Shown in pieces: positions 16,745 through 25,923 of a stretch of DNA of 64,000 bases. Every line of letters starts with the position of its first letter. Position 1 is the stretch's first letter. The notes beneath the pieces were generated by a model. That model saw only the letters and a list, made by a program, of their open reading frames with translations. It had not been told where the DNA came from and searched no databases. Source of the DNA: Alphaproteobacteria bacterium UBA1301 (GTDB lineage Bacteria > Pseudomonadota > Alphaproteobacteria > Micropepsales > Micropepsaceae); the NCBI GenBank assembly GCA_002307725.1, contig DBUB01000017.1:1-64000 (forward strand), read 5' to 3'. A program made the translations under genes and the position numbers.

Positions 16745-18535
16745 ATGTCTCAAGTCGATCTCGCACCGGTAGGTAATTGCGGCGTAGCCAGTCTCGTCGA
16801 TAGCAAGGGCCGGCACGTTTGGTTCTGCTTTCCTCGGCTGGACGGCGATCCGGTGTTCAATTCCTTGGTCAACGGGCCTGATCCGGATAACGGGTATATG
16901 GATCTGCTGGTCGATGGCTTGCAGTTCTCTCGCCAACGCTACCTGCCCAACACCGCCATTCTGGAGACGATCCTGACGACTTCGACTCAGGAGCGATTGC
17001 GGATTCTCGATTTTGCGCCACGCTTCCGCCAGTTCGGCCGCAGTTTTCGCCCGCCGATGCTGGTCCGCCGGATCGAGCCGATCAGCGGTCAGCCACGCAT
17101 CACGCTGCGATTGCGGCCGACGTTCGAATATGGAGCGTCCGTACCCGAGGTCAGCATCGGCAGCAACCATCTGCGTTACATCGGGGCCAACACGGTTCTG
17201 CGTGTCACTGCCGACGTCGGCCCCACCTATATTCTCGACGAAACCCCATTTCTGCTTACAAAACCGATCAACCTGTTCATCGGTCCCGACGAAAGCGTGT
17301 TGGAAGAGCCGGACGGGCTTGCCGAGCGGTTTCTGCACGAAACGACTGGCTACTGGACGGACTGGGCCCGTCAGCTCGCAATTCCCTTTGAGTGGCAGGA
17401 ACCGGTCATCCGCGCAGCCATCACGCTCAAACTGTGCAGCTATGAGGAAACCGGAGCGATTGTTGCTGCCTTGACAACCTCAATTCCAGAGGCTCCCGGC
17501 ACACGGCGCAATTGGGATTATCGCTATTGCTGGCTCCGCGATTCCTATTTCACCGTGAATGCGTTGAACCGGCTGGGTGTGACGCGGACAATGGAGAATT
17601 ACGTTCGCTTTCTGCTCGACACGGTCGTGCGCGAAGGGGCGAGCACGTTGCATCCCGTCTATCCCATCAATTCCCGTACCGAACTGAAGGAGCGGGAGGC
17701 CGCAGCGCTTGCCGGGTTCCACGGAATGGGACCGGTTCGTGTCGGCAATGCCGCTTCGGTACAGCGGCAAAACGATGTGTTCGGCTCCGTCGTGCTGTCG
17801 TCCGTGCAGATTTTTTGTGATTCCCGCATTCCCTCCATCGGCGGCGAGCATCTGTATCAGCGGCTTCGTCCCGTGGGCGAAATGGCTCTGCGAAACGCGC
17901 TGCAGCCCGACGCCGGTCTCTGGGAATACCGCGGCCGCGCGGCGGTGTTCACCTATTCGGCAGTGATGTGTTGGGCCGGCGCGCACCGTTTGGCGATGAT
18001 TGCCCGAACCGTTGGTGACAGCGAGGGCGCCGCCCGATTGAGCGCGCGCGCCGAGGCATTGCAGGTGGAAATTTTGCAACGCGCCGTGACGAAGGATGGC
18101 TGGATTTCCGGTACGCTGGATGGCGAGATTGCGGATGCCTCCGTGCTTCTCCTGCCGCAACTGGGTTTGCTCCCGGCCAGCGACGAACGCTTCTTGCGAA
18201 CAATAGAAGTCGTAGAGTCTCGTCTCGTTCGAGACGGCTTTGTCATGCGTTACAACGAGGCGGACGATTTTGGCATGCCGGAAACCGCGTTTCTGGTCTG
18301 CACCTTCTGGTACATCGACGCGCTGGCGGCGACCGGTCGGTCGCAAGAAGCCAGAGAAATTTTCGAACATCTGCTGGTCCGGCGGAACCATGTCGGCCTG
18401 CTGTCCGAGGATATTGCGCCGGATACCGGCGAGCTATGGGGGAATTTCCCCCAAACATATTCACTCGTTGGCTTGGCATTATCGGCGCACCGGCTCAGCC
18501 GCACCTGGGAAGAAGGATTGTGGCGCCCGGCTTAG
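16745..18535 (+). CDS. GH15-family glucoamylase-like hydrolase (possible trehalase)
   Basis: A cytoplasmic protein of about 596 residues in glycoside hydrolase family 15. ATG at 16745 is preferred; a TTG at 16733 sits directly on the GGAGG and is too close to it. An N-terminal beta-sandwich (DUF5911-like) precedes an (alpha/alpha)6 barrel. Signature text is TRRNWDYRYCWLRDSYF; the C-terminal catalytic region reads GLLSEDIAPDTGELWGNFPQ. There is no signal peptide. Members of this family next to otsAB can be trehalases, as known from mycobacteria, or glucoamylase-like alpha-glucosidases. Co-transcription with otsB suggests trehalose turnover, but the sequence does not decide it. Confidence 0.85.
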   Translation: MSQVDLAPVGNCGVASLVDSKGRHVWFCFPRLDGDPVFNSLVNGPDPDNGYMDLLVDGLQFSRQRYLPNTAILETILTTSTQERLRILDFAPRFRQFGRSFRPPMLVRRIEPISGQPRITLRLRPTFEYGASVPEVSIGSNHLRYIGANTVLRVTADVGPTYILDETPFLLTKPINLFIGPDESVLEEPDGLAERFLHETTGYWTDWARQLAIPFEWQEPVIRAAITLKLCSYEETGAIVAALTTSIPEAPGTRRNWDYRYCWLRDSYFTVNALNRLGVTRTMENYVRFLLDTVVREGASTLHPVYPINSRTELKEREAAALAGFHGMGPVRVGNAASVQRQNDVFGSVVLSSVQIFCDSRIPSIGGEHLYQRLRPVGEMALRNALQPDAGLWEYRGRAAVFTYSAVMCWAGAHRLAMIARTVGDSEGAARLSARAEALQVEILQRAVTKDGWISGTLDGEIADASVLLLPQLGLLPASDERFLRTIEVVESRLVRDGFVMRYNEADDFGMPETAFLVCTFWYIDALAATGRSQEAREIFEHLLVRRNHVGLLSEDIAPDTGELWGNFPQTYSLVGLALSAHRLSRTWEEGLWRPA

Positions 18536-18870
18536 GCCCCATGATCGAGTAGTGACGAGAGGTGACCGAGAGCGCTTCATCTGTGGTGTATTGACCGAGA
18601 GCATACCGTGTCTGTGACTTGTGCGCAGAGAGCTGCACGCCAGTCTGGACAAGAACCGTTCTTGTTCAGAGGGATCGAAACGCGCCTGCTCCGACAAAAC
18701 CACCGCCTTCAGCGTAGTTAGCAGAGGAGGCTTTTATAGATGACGTACCAGAGTCTGATATCCCTCCAGCGCTTCACCATTGCTCCCTCAAAAGGCACAG
18801 TCGGCCAGTAAATGCTTGAATTTGCTGCAGTGCGAGTTGCAAATTGTCTGATTAGTGCTTTCCTGAGGTG
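18536..18870. other. Intergenic region before the sigma-factor gene
   Basis: About 335 bases with no credible gene. It contains a 17-base inverted repeat (ACAAGAA-CCG-TTCTTGT, 18649-18665), which could be an operator or a short hairpin. The promoter of the sigma factor/FecR pair should lie in the right half. Confidence 0.35.
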
Positions 18871-19464
18871 ATGTCGCAGGACTTTCGGGAGCGGGGAAGA
18901 TGGCTGGCGCGGAACGTGCTTCCGCATGAGGCGCTGGTGCGCTCCAAGCTCGCCACCATCCGCGTCTACGACCTGGATATCGAAGACGTCATCCAGGAAA
19001 TGTATGCTCGTCTATTATCGCTGCCATCGCTGGAAAGCATTCGTTATCCAAGGCAGTACGCCATTCAGACCGCCAAGGCGATCGTCATTGACCACGTGCG
19101 GCACATGCGCGTGATCTCGATCACTTCGAGCGAGAGTCTGGAGACTTTGGATACGCCGATGCCCGAGGCCAATACCGAGGAACGCCTGGAATTTCAGGGT
19201 GAAATCCAGGAAGTTGCGGATGCGCTGGCACAGCTTCCGGTGATGTGCCGGGAGACGTTGATCCTGCGGCGAATGGAAGGATTATCGCAGAAAGAGGTGG
19301 CACAACGCCTCAAGATCAGCGAGAAAACCGTCGAAAAGCACATGGCAAACGGTGTGCGTTTACTAATCAAAATATTCGGCCGGGGAGGGAAATCGCGCGC
19401 GTATACGTCGAATAAGGTGAAAGATGGGTGCGTTGAGAATGGCATCGGCAAACCAGGAGATTGA
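18871..19464 (+). CDS. ECF RNA polymerase sigma factor (FecI-like)
   Basis: A sigma-70 family ECF factor of about 197 residues. ATG 18871 follows GAGG closely; GTG 18868 is also possible. Sigma region 2 includes YDLDIEDVIQEMYARLLSL and the promoter-melting helix near YAIQTAKAIVIDHVRH. Region 4 carries the helix-turn-helix GLSQKEVAQRLKISEKTVEKH. It overlaps the downstream fecR-like gene by 41 bases and that gene is followed by a TonB receptor with an STN domain. This is the classic cell-surface signalling trio. In FecIR systems the anti-sigma releases the factor when the receptor binds its ligand. The following genes suggest the ligand is an arabinan fragment and not a siderophore. Confidence 0.9.
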   Translation: MSQDFRERGRWLARNVLPHEALVRSKLATIRVYDLDIEDVIQEMYARLLSLPSLESIRYPRQYAIQTAKAIVIDHVRHMRVISITSSESLETLDTPMPEANTEERLEFQGEIQEVADALAQLPVMCRETLILRRMEGLSQKEVAQRLKISEKTVEKHMANGVRLLIKIFGRGGKSRAYTSNKVKDGCVENGIGKPGD

Positions 19465-20428
19465 CAGCCGCGCCGCGGAGTGGGCGACGAAACGGAACTT
19501 GGGTGCATTAACACCCGAGGAAGACGCCGTTTTCGAAGCGTGGCTTGCGGCCGATATTCGCCATCTCGGGGCCTATGGCCGGGCTGAGGCGGTGCTGGCA
19601 CGCCTGGAGCGCATCTCTGGCTGTGCCATCGGCGACGTGCGCGCTGCCGGAGTCCCGACGGTGTGGACCCGGCGCCGGGTTGTTCTGTCCGGCAGTATCG
19701 CGGCCAGTTTCGCAGCGGTCTTTGTCGGCGGCGTGACGCTGTGGCAGAGCCATCAGAACGAGACCTTCACCACCGGCATTGGACAAGTGCGCGAAGTGGT
19801 GCTCGCCGACGGCTCCATCGTCACGCTCAACACCAATTCCAGCGTCACGGTCAACTACACCAAGGACCGGCGCGACATTCATCTTGTGCGCGGCGAAGCG
19901 CTGTTCGATGTTGCTAAGAACAAACATCGCCCGTTCATCGTGTTCGCCGACGATATGCAGGTACGCGCGGTTGGTACCAGCTTCACGGTGTCGATATTGC
20001 CGCAGCGGCCGATTCAAGTTCTTGTCAAGGAAGGCGTGGTGGAACTGGCGCGCGTAAGCGCTTCCAAAAGCACGTCTGTGCGCGTTAGCGCTAACACGCA
20101 AGCTTTAGCGATGCACGACGTTCCGATCGTTGCCGCAGGCATACCGAAAGCCAAGATCGAACGCGATACGGCGTGGCAGTTCGGTCGTATCGCCTTCGAC
20201 AATCAGACTCTGCAGGATGCAGCGCAGGAGTTCTCGCGCTATAGTGATGTCCATATCGTTGTAGATTCATCTGCCGCGAATCGGACGGTTACAGGTCTCT
20301 TCGTCGCCAACGATCCTGTCGGATTTGCGAAGGCTGCAGCATTGGTGCTGAAGCTGCAGATCGAAGTGAGTGACAGAGAAGTGAGATTATTCGATGGCGA
20401 CAACACGGGGGGCGTAGGGAAACTGTAA
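19424..20428 (+). CDS. FecR-family anti-sigma regulator
   Basis: A 334-residue inner-membrane regulator. The N-terminal cytoplasmic domain (about 1-80) has the FecR pattern AAEWATKRNLGALTPEED and AFEAWL-type text, binding the sigma factor. One TM helix lies at about 86-106. The periplasmic FecR domain follows (TGIGQVREVVLADGS, LNTNSSVTVNY, VRGEALFDVAKNKHRPF, VRAVGTSFTV). The C-terminal stretch (about 245-325) resembles an STN-type fold, which contacts the receptor signalling domain in characterised systems. Start ATG 19424 has AAGGTGA upstream; ATG 19439 is an alternative. It overlaps the sigma gene, so the two are translationally coupled. Confidence 0.9.
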   Translation: MGALRMASANQEIDSRAAEWATKRNLGALTPEEDAVFEAWLAADIRHLGAYGRAEAVLARLERISGCAIGDVRAAGVPTVWTRRRVVLSGSIAASFAAVFVGGVTLWQSHQNETFTTGIGQVREVVLADGSIVTLNTNSSVTVNYTKDRRDIHLVRGEALFDVAKNKHRPFIVFADDMQVRAVGTSFTVSILPQRPIQVLVKEGVVELARVSASKSTSVRVSANTQALAMHDVPIVAAGIPKAKIERDTAWQFGRIAFDNQTLQDAAQEFSRYSDVHIVVDSSAANRTVTGLFVANDPVGFAKAAALVLKLQIEVSDREVRLFDGDNTGGVGKL

Positions 20429-20481
20429 TAGTCGCCCGTCAACTGATCGAGTATCAGGAGAGGGCGCATATAATCCGCGGG

Positions 20482-23400
20482 GTGCGGAAGAAAAAAAGAG
20501 GGGGAGGCGTGAGAACCGGTGTTGCTTGGGCCGCTGTAAGCGGAACAATCGCTTGTTCTTGCCTGTTCTTGGGCTCGCCCGCTCTTGCGCAAGCCACGCA
20601 GCTTGATGTCCCGGCAGAAGATGCGGGGAAGTCGATCCCCGAACTTGCGCGCCAAGCCGGCATTCAGGTCGTTGCACCTGGTGCCCAACTCCATGGCTTC
20701 ATCACACCCGCGATTAAAGGCACTTACGACGCCGTTGCTGCTCTCAAACTGATGCTGAAAGGGACTGATCTGGTGGTCAGTCGCTCGTCAGACGGGATCC
20801 TAACGATCTCGCTGCGAGAAAAAGAAGATCAGGAGGAGAGGCAAGGTATGAACTACCAACCCAAAGCATCGGTATCGATTCTCGCGCTTATATTCGGAAC
20901 CCTGGCGGGGGGGGCAGCGTATGCGCAAAACGATCAACAAGTTGAGACCGTCGTCGTCACGGGTGTTCGCGCGAGCTTGCAGTCGTCGCAGGAGATCAAG
21001 AAAAATGCCGATCAGTTTGTCGACTCGATCGTGGCGGAAGACATCGGCAAGTTGCCCGACAACACCATTATCGACGCCATGCAGCACATCACTGGTGTGC
21101 AGGTTCAGCATACCAGTGGCGCCGGTGAAACGAATTCGTTTTTGATTCACGGCTTGCCCGATATCGCGACCACATTGAACGGTCGTCAGATTTTCACCAC
21201 CACCGGCCGCACCATTTCGCTGGCCGACATCCCAGCCGAACTCCTGGCCCGCGTCGATGTCAAAAAGTCGATCGGAGCCGACGATCTCGAAGGCGGCATC
21301 GCTGGTCTGATCAACGCGGTATTCCATCGCCCGTTCGATTTCGACGGTCTGGAAATCGCCGGCGGCCTCAAGGGCGTCTATTCCTCGCAAGCGGAGCATG
21401 TCGATCCCGACGCCAGCTTCCTGATCAGCAATCGCTGGAACACCTCAATCGGCGAGGTCGGCTTTCTGTTCGACATCAATTACAACAAGCGTCATTATCA
21501 GGACTATGACGCGTTCAACTATTATACCGCAACCGACCATCAAGTTGGGCTTGCTAGCGAAGCCGCTAATCATACCACGCTGGCGTATACGCCCGAGACG
21601 ATGGGCGCCATCACCTATCCGGGCAAGCGTGAACGCGCTGGCTTGAATTTGGTCGGGCAATGGCGTCCGACACAGGATGTCGAAGTTTATGCCGAGTTGT
21701 TCTATACCCGCTACCGCAACCTGAACGAGGTAAATTACCTCATCGGGCTTCCCGGTAAGGGCTTGTCTGGCTACGAATCGCTGACGACGGTTACCGATCC
21801 CGATGGAAATTCCGTGTTGAAAACGGGCGTAACCGATTCCACGTCCGATACGTTCCAGTTGACCAGCAATCAGGCCTATCGCGACAAGACGGACACCTAT
21901 CAATTGGCTCTTGGTGCGAACTATACCGGCGATAGTCTGACGCTATCGAGCGAAATCGCCTATACCGACAGCAAGTACCAGCGCATCGGCGCCATCGTCG
22001 ATACCGCTTTTTGGGGGCGGCTGGCCTTCGACACCAACTACAATAACTCCGGCACGCCCAACATCAGCCTCGCCGACAGCAGCACCAACTTGCTTGACAG
22101 TTCGGGCTACGCTCCGACCCAGTTCTTCGATCAGTGGACGCGGCAGAAAGGCAATGAGTTCGACTGGAAGGCCGACGGCAACTATCAAATCGGCGGCATC
22201 TTAAAATCGGTCGATTTTGGTCTGCGTTATGCCAACCGCTACGGTAAAAACCGCGCGGCTAACGGCGGCGTCTTGAGTTGCTACAACTCGGTAAACTCTC
22301 GTTCCAAGGGGGATACGCAGTACGAGCAGGAAGTGGCGGCAAGCCGTTCGGCAGCGTGCGGTTATGTCGACGATAACACTAGCGCTTGGTGGGGCGTCCG
22401 CATGGAGACCATCCTGCCCGGTTCGATGGCTAAGTCGCATGGCAAGTTCTTCGGTGGTGATCTCCCCTGGGGTGTCACGGAGTGGATGAACCTCGATGCC
22501 AATTATGCATTTGACCACATCAAGGACATCCGCGCGGCATTTGGCCAGTCGACCGATGAGCCGGCAGCCGATTTGAGCAACTCGTTCTCTGATCGCGAGA
22601 TCAGCTACTCCGGCTATGTCAAGGCGAACTATGGCCTGACAATCGGCGATATGCCTCTCGACGGCAATTTCGGCGTGCGGGTTGTCGAAACCAAATCCGA
22701 TATGGATGCTTACACCTACTCGGTGGTGCAGGATTCCACAGATCCCACCAACTACACCAAGACCTACACCCCGATTAATACCAAGAAGGATATCGTCGAC
22801 TGGATGCCGAGCATCAATGCCAAGCTCTCGGTCAGGGACGATCTGTTCGTGCGTTTTGCGGCTAACCGGACGATCACCCGTCCGACTTTCGCTCAGTTGA
22901 ATCCGGCCAGAACCCTGTCGAGCGGTGGTTTGACCTATGCCGCCAACGGTTCCAGCGGCAATTCTGATCTGTCTCCGGTGAAGTCCAACAACCTCGATCT
23001 CGGGCTGGAATATTACTTCGCTAACGCGAGCAATGTTACTGCCACGGTCTTCTATCGTCAGATCGTCGGTTACGTCCAATCCTCGACTTACCAAGAAGTC
23101 ATCGACAGTGTTTCCTACTCGATGACCAAGCCGGTAAACGGCGGCCAGGGCTATCTGCAGGGCGCAGAACTCAGCTATACGCAGTTTTACGATTTCCTGC
23201 CCGGCATCTGGAGCGGTCTCGGCTTCCAGGCGAACGGCACCTTCATCGAAGGTCGGACGTCGGCGAGTAAAACCGATTCGACAAAGGTTCCATACGCCAA
23301 CGTGTCGAAGTACTCGTTCAACCTCGTCGGCATGTACGAGAAGGGACCGGTTTCAATCCGTACTGCGTACAACTGGCGTAGCAGCTTCCTCGTCGGCACC

Positions 23401-23643
23401 ACGTATTTCGACACCTACTCGATCCAGCCTAGTTCGGCCTATGCAAAGCCGTATGGAACGGTTGACCTGTCGGCGAGCTACAGGCTGGAAGGTACCGGTC
23501 TGACGATTACCTTCGATGCCACAAACCTTACCCACGAAGTGTATCGCGATACCTTCGGCAAGGGTGATTATGCGAAAGTCTATCCGCGCGATACGCGTCT
23601 GTTCGACCAGACCTTCGAACTCGGTCTGCGTTATCGGCTGTAA
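20482..23643 (+). CDS. TonB-dependent receptor with N-terminal STN signalling domain
   Basis: A 1053-residue outer-membrane receptor. A signal peptide (cleavage near SPALAQA, residue 38) is followed by an STN domain (about 38-112), which talks to FecR. Then comes something odd: Met123 opens a second signal-peptide-like sequence (KASVSILALIFGTLAGGAAYAQ) with a strong AGGAGGAGAG seven bases before ATG 20848. The TonB box (VETVVVTGVR) and plug follow, then the 22-strand barrel, ending with a Tyr-Arg-Leu C-terminus. Start GTG 20482 is the best choice for the long form but lacks a good ribosome binding site. Downstream GH43/GH51 genes suggest uptake of arabino-oligosaccharides. Confidence 0.88.
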   Translation: MRKKKRGGGVRTGVAWAAVSGTIACSCLFLGSPALAQATQLDVPAEDAGKSIPELARQAGIQVVAPGAQLHGFITPAIKGTYDAVAALKLMLKGTDLVVSRSSDGILTISLREKEDQEERQGMNYQPKASVSILALIFGTLAGGAAYAQNDQQVETVVVTGVRASLQSSQEIKKNADQFVDSIVAEDIGKLPDNTIIDAMQHITGVQVQHTSGAGETNSFLIHGLPDIATTLNGRQIFTTTGRTISLADIPAELLARVDVKKSIGADDLEGGIAGLINAVFHRPFDFDGLEIAGGLKGVYSSQAEHVDPDASFLISNRWNTSIGEVGFLFDINYNKRHYQDYDAFNYYTATDHQVGLASEAANHTTLAYTPETMGAITYPGKRERAGLNLVGQWRPTQDVEVYAELFYTRYRNLNEVNYLIGLPGKGLSGYESLTTVTDPDGNSVLKTGVTDSTSDTFQLTSNQAYRDKTDTYQLALGANYTGDSLTLSSEIAYTDSKYQRIGAIVDTAFWGRLAFDTNYNNSGTPNISLADSSTNLLDSSGYAPTQFFDQWTRQKGNEFDWKADGNYQIGGILKSVDFGLRYANRYGKNRAANGGVLSCYNSVNSRSKGDTQYEQEVAASRSAACGYVDDNTSAWWGVRMETILPGSMAKSHGKFFGGDLPWGVTEWMNLDANYAFDHIKDIRAAFGQSTDEPAADLSNSFSDREISYSGYVKANYGLTIGDMPLDGNFGVRVVETKSDMDAYTYSVVQDSTDPTNYTKTYTPINTKKDIVDWMPSINAKLSVRDDLFVRFAANRTITRPTFAQLNPARTLSSGGLTYAANGSSGNSDLSPVKSNNLDLGLEYYFANASNVTATVFYRQIVGYVQSSTYQEVIDSVSYSMTKPVNGGQGYLQGAELSYTQFYDFLPGIWSGLGFQANGTFIEGRTSASKTDSTKVPYANVSKYSFNLVGMYEKGPVSIRTAYNWRSSFLVGTTYFDTYSIQPSSAYAKPYGTVDLSASYRLEGTGLTITFDATNLTHEVYRDTFGKGDYAKVYPRDTRLFDQTFELGLRYRL

Positions 23644-23651
23644 CGACATGC

Positions 23652-23692
23652 ATATCCGCCGGCGGTTGGGGGCTCCCGCCGCTGGCGGATGT
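23652..23692 (+). terminator. Hairpin after the receptor gene
   Basis: A GC-rich inverted repeat (ATCCGCCGGCGG, loop, then CCGCCGCTGGCGGAT) lies just after the receptor stop. It has no T-run, so it may attenuate, protect the 3' end, or act only weakly as a terminator before the GH43 genes. Confidence 0.45.
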
Positions 23693-23804
23693 AGCAAGAG
23701 CGGGGACCTCCCCTCCCAAGGTTAAGCGGCGAGAAAATGCCACGGGTTTGGCAAATTTTTTGCCGCTTTTTTTCAAACCAACCACGAACTTTTGGAGGCA
23801 GCAC

Positions 23805-24860
23805 ATGACAAAACATGATGCGCCAGTATTCAGCCGCAGAGCGGCAATGCAAGGAACCTTGCTGGCCGGTCTTTCGATAACGCTGCCGCTAGAGGCTGCG
23901 CGGGCCGATGCGCCCCAAGCGATCAATCCCAAGATGAACGGCAGCATCTCGCCGGTGCACGATCCTTCCGCCATTCGCCAGGGAGACACCTATTATGTGT
24001 TCAGCACTAATCTGGGCGGCGGCGCGGGAGCGCAAATCCCGTGGCGCACCTCCAAGGATTTGCTGACCTGGGACAAGGGCGGCTATATATTCTCCGACAT
24101 CCCCGAATGGGCTACCGCCGCCGTACCCGGCACCGGCGGCATCTGGGCGCCCGATGTCTCCTTTTACAGCGGCAAGTTCTGGCTTTACTATGCATGCTCG
24201 ACCTTCGGCAAGAACCGCTCGGCGATCGGGCTGGCGACCAACGTCACCCTCGATCCCAAGTCGCCGGATTTTCGCTGGCAGGATCAGGGTCTGGTGTTCG
24301 AGTCGGAAGAAAGCGACGATTTCAATGCCATCGACCCCAATCATGTGGTTGATAAAAACGGTCGACGCTGGCTGGCTTTCGGCAGCTTTTGGGGCGGGCT
24401 AAAGATGATCGAGCTTGATCCGGCCACCGGCAAGCCGCATCCGACAAACAAGCAGATGTTCACGCTCGCCAAGCGGCCGACAGACAATCCGCTGAACGAC
24501 GCTATCGAAGCCGCCTTCGTTATCGAGCGTAATGGGTTTTATTATCTGTTCTGCGCCTTCGACTTCTGCTGCCGCGGCGCCGATTCCAACTACTACACCG
24601 TGGTCGGACGCTCGCCCAGCATCACCGGGCCTTATGGCGATGCCAACCGCTTTGCGATGTCGACCGGTAACGGTACCGTGGTCCTGAAGCACGATCCCGC
24701 AACGCGTTGGCGCGGACCGGGCGGCGCCTCGATCCTACGCGACGGCGCCCAGGACTATATCGTCTATCATGCCTATGATGCGCGCCGAGACGGGGCGCCG
24801 ACCTTGCGGATCGCGCCGCTGGTATGGTCCGCCGACGGTTGGCCGCAAGCCTTGACGTAA
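23805..24860 (+). CDS. GH43 endo-arabinanase-like enzyme, Tat signal
   Basis: A 351-residue five-bladed propeller glycosidase. ATG 23805 has TTTGGAGG upstream. The N-terminus carries a twin-arginine motif (FSRRAAM) and a hydrophobic stretch, so export through Tat is likely. The three GH43 acids are in place: Asp53 (VHDPS), Asp177 (NAIDPN) and Glu235 (DAIEAAF). GIWAPDVSFYSGKFWLYYA and FDFCCRGADSNYYTVVGRS are typical of arabinan endo-1,5-alpha-L-arabinosidases. It should cut the alpha-1,5-arabinan backbone outside the cytoplasm and feed the receptor or the GPH transporter. It is the first of four tightly spaced genes for arabinan use. Confidence 0.88.
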   Translation: MTKHDAPVFSRRAAMQGTLLAGLSITLPLEAARADAPQAINPKMNGSISPVHDPSAIRQGDTYYVFSTNLGGGAGAQIPWRTSKDLLTWDKGGYIFSDIPEWATAAVPGTGGIWAPDVSFYSGKFWLYYACSTFGKNRSAIGLATNVTLDPKSPDFRWQDQGLVFESEESDDFNAIDPNHVVDKNGRRWLAFGSFWGGLKMIELDPATGKPHPTNKQMFTLAKRPTDNPLNDAIEAAFVIERNGFYYLFCAFDFCCRGADSNYYTVVGRSPSITGPYGDANRFAMSTGNGTVVLKHDPATRWRGPGGASILRDGAQDYIVYHAYDARRDGAPTLRIAPLVWSADGWPQALT

Positions 24861-24897
24861 ACCGTGCTGCAACAACGATAACAAGTGGAACGCGCCC

Positions 24898-25923
24898 ATG
24901 ACACGTTGGCTCCTCTTCGCCACAGCGGCGATCCTGCTCTTTGCTGCACCAGGGGTGTGCGCTGCTCCGGCGCTGGAAGTTGACATTCACGATCCGGCGA
25001 TGGCGAAGCAAGCTGGCAGCTACACGCTTTACAGCACCGGTCCAGGGATTCCGTTTTACCGGTCAAAGGACCGGGTCCATTGGAGTGAGGGTGGCCGCGT
25101 GTTTGCGACGGAGCCGGCTTGGGCGCGCGCCATCACGCCGCGATTCAACGGCCACCTCTGGGCGCCCGATGTCGCGGCGTATGACGGCAAGTACTACCTC
25201 TATTATTCGGTGTCCGGCTTCGGCCGCAACGATTCCGCGATCGGCGTGACGGTGAACAAGACGCTCGACCCCGCCGCGCCCGATTACAAATGGGAAGACA
25301 AAGGCCTCGTTGTCCGCTCGATCGCCGGCCGCGACGATTGGAATGCGATCGACCCCAATGTGATTGTCGATGAGCACGGCGCGCCGTGGATGACCTTCGG
25401 CTCGTTCTGGTCGGGCATCAAGCTGGTGCGGCTCGATGCCGATGGGACCGGTTTGGCCGAGCCACAAGAATGGCATTCGATTGCCCGGCGTGATGTTGCG
25501 GTGTCGCCCGATAACGCCTCTCCCGGTCCCGGCGAGATCGAAGGCCCGTTCCTATTCCACAAGAACGGCAGCTATTACCTGTTCGTGTCGACGGGCCTGT
25601 GCTGCCGCGGCAAGAACAGCACCTATCGCATCATGGTCGGCCGTGCCAAGGACATCGCCGGGCCGTATCTCGATCGTGATGGCCGCGACATGATGAAGGC
25701 CGGTGGCACGCCGCTGATCGCGGAAAACAAGGCCTTGGCCGGTTGGGGCGGCCAAGGTGTCTACAATTTCGACGGCACGGATTTTGTTGTCATGCACGCC
25801 TACGAGGCGGCCGATAACAATTTCCACCGCCTAAAAATCGTTGAGATCAAATGGGACGCGGCCGGCTGGCCCACCGTCGATGCTGCCGCGCTCGATCGCT
25901 TCCACGCTTACCTGAAGAAATGA
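24898..25923 (+). CDS. GH43 arabinanase/arabinosidase, secreted
   Basis: A 341-residue GH43 enzyme, paralogous to its neighbour but with a Sec-type signal peptide (LLFATAAILLFAAPGVCA). Catalytic acids: Asp32 (IHDPA), Asp152 (NAIDPN) and Glu215 (EIEGPF). It shares HLWAPDVAAYDGKYYLYYS and the GLCCRGKNSTYRIMVGR segment with endo-arabinanases. The different export signal and the altered loop around Glu215 suggest a complementary role, such as acting on shorter oligosaccharides. It starts 37 bases after the first GH43 and ends in an ATGA overlap with the transporter gene, so all are one transcript. Confidence 0.88.
   Translation: MTRWLLFATAAILLFAAPGVCAAPALEVDIHDPAMAKQAGSYTLYSTGPGIPFYRSKDRVHWSEGGRVFATEPAWARAITPRFNGHLWAPDVAAYDGKYYLYYSVSGFGRNDSAIGVTVNKTLDPAAPDYKWEDKGLVVRSIAGRDDWNAIDPNVIVDEHGAPWMTFGSFWSGIKLVRLDADGTGLAEPQEWHSIARRDVAVSPDNASPGPGEIEGPFLFHKNGSYYLFVSTGLCCRGKNSTYRIMVGRAKDIAGPYLDRDGRDMMKAGGTPLIAENKALAGWGGQGVYNFDGTDFVVMHAYEAADNNFHRLKIVEIKWDAAGWPTVDAAALDRFHAYLKK

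Noticed and set aside
20482..23643. Siderophore receptor, because of the FecIR-type neighbours
   Set aside because: All enzymes and transport genes directly downstream are for arabinan; no siderophore or haem genes are nearby.
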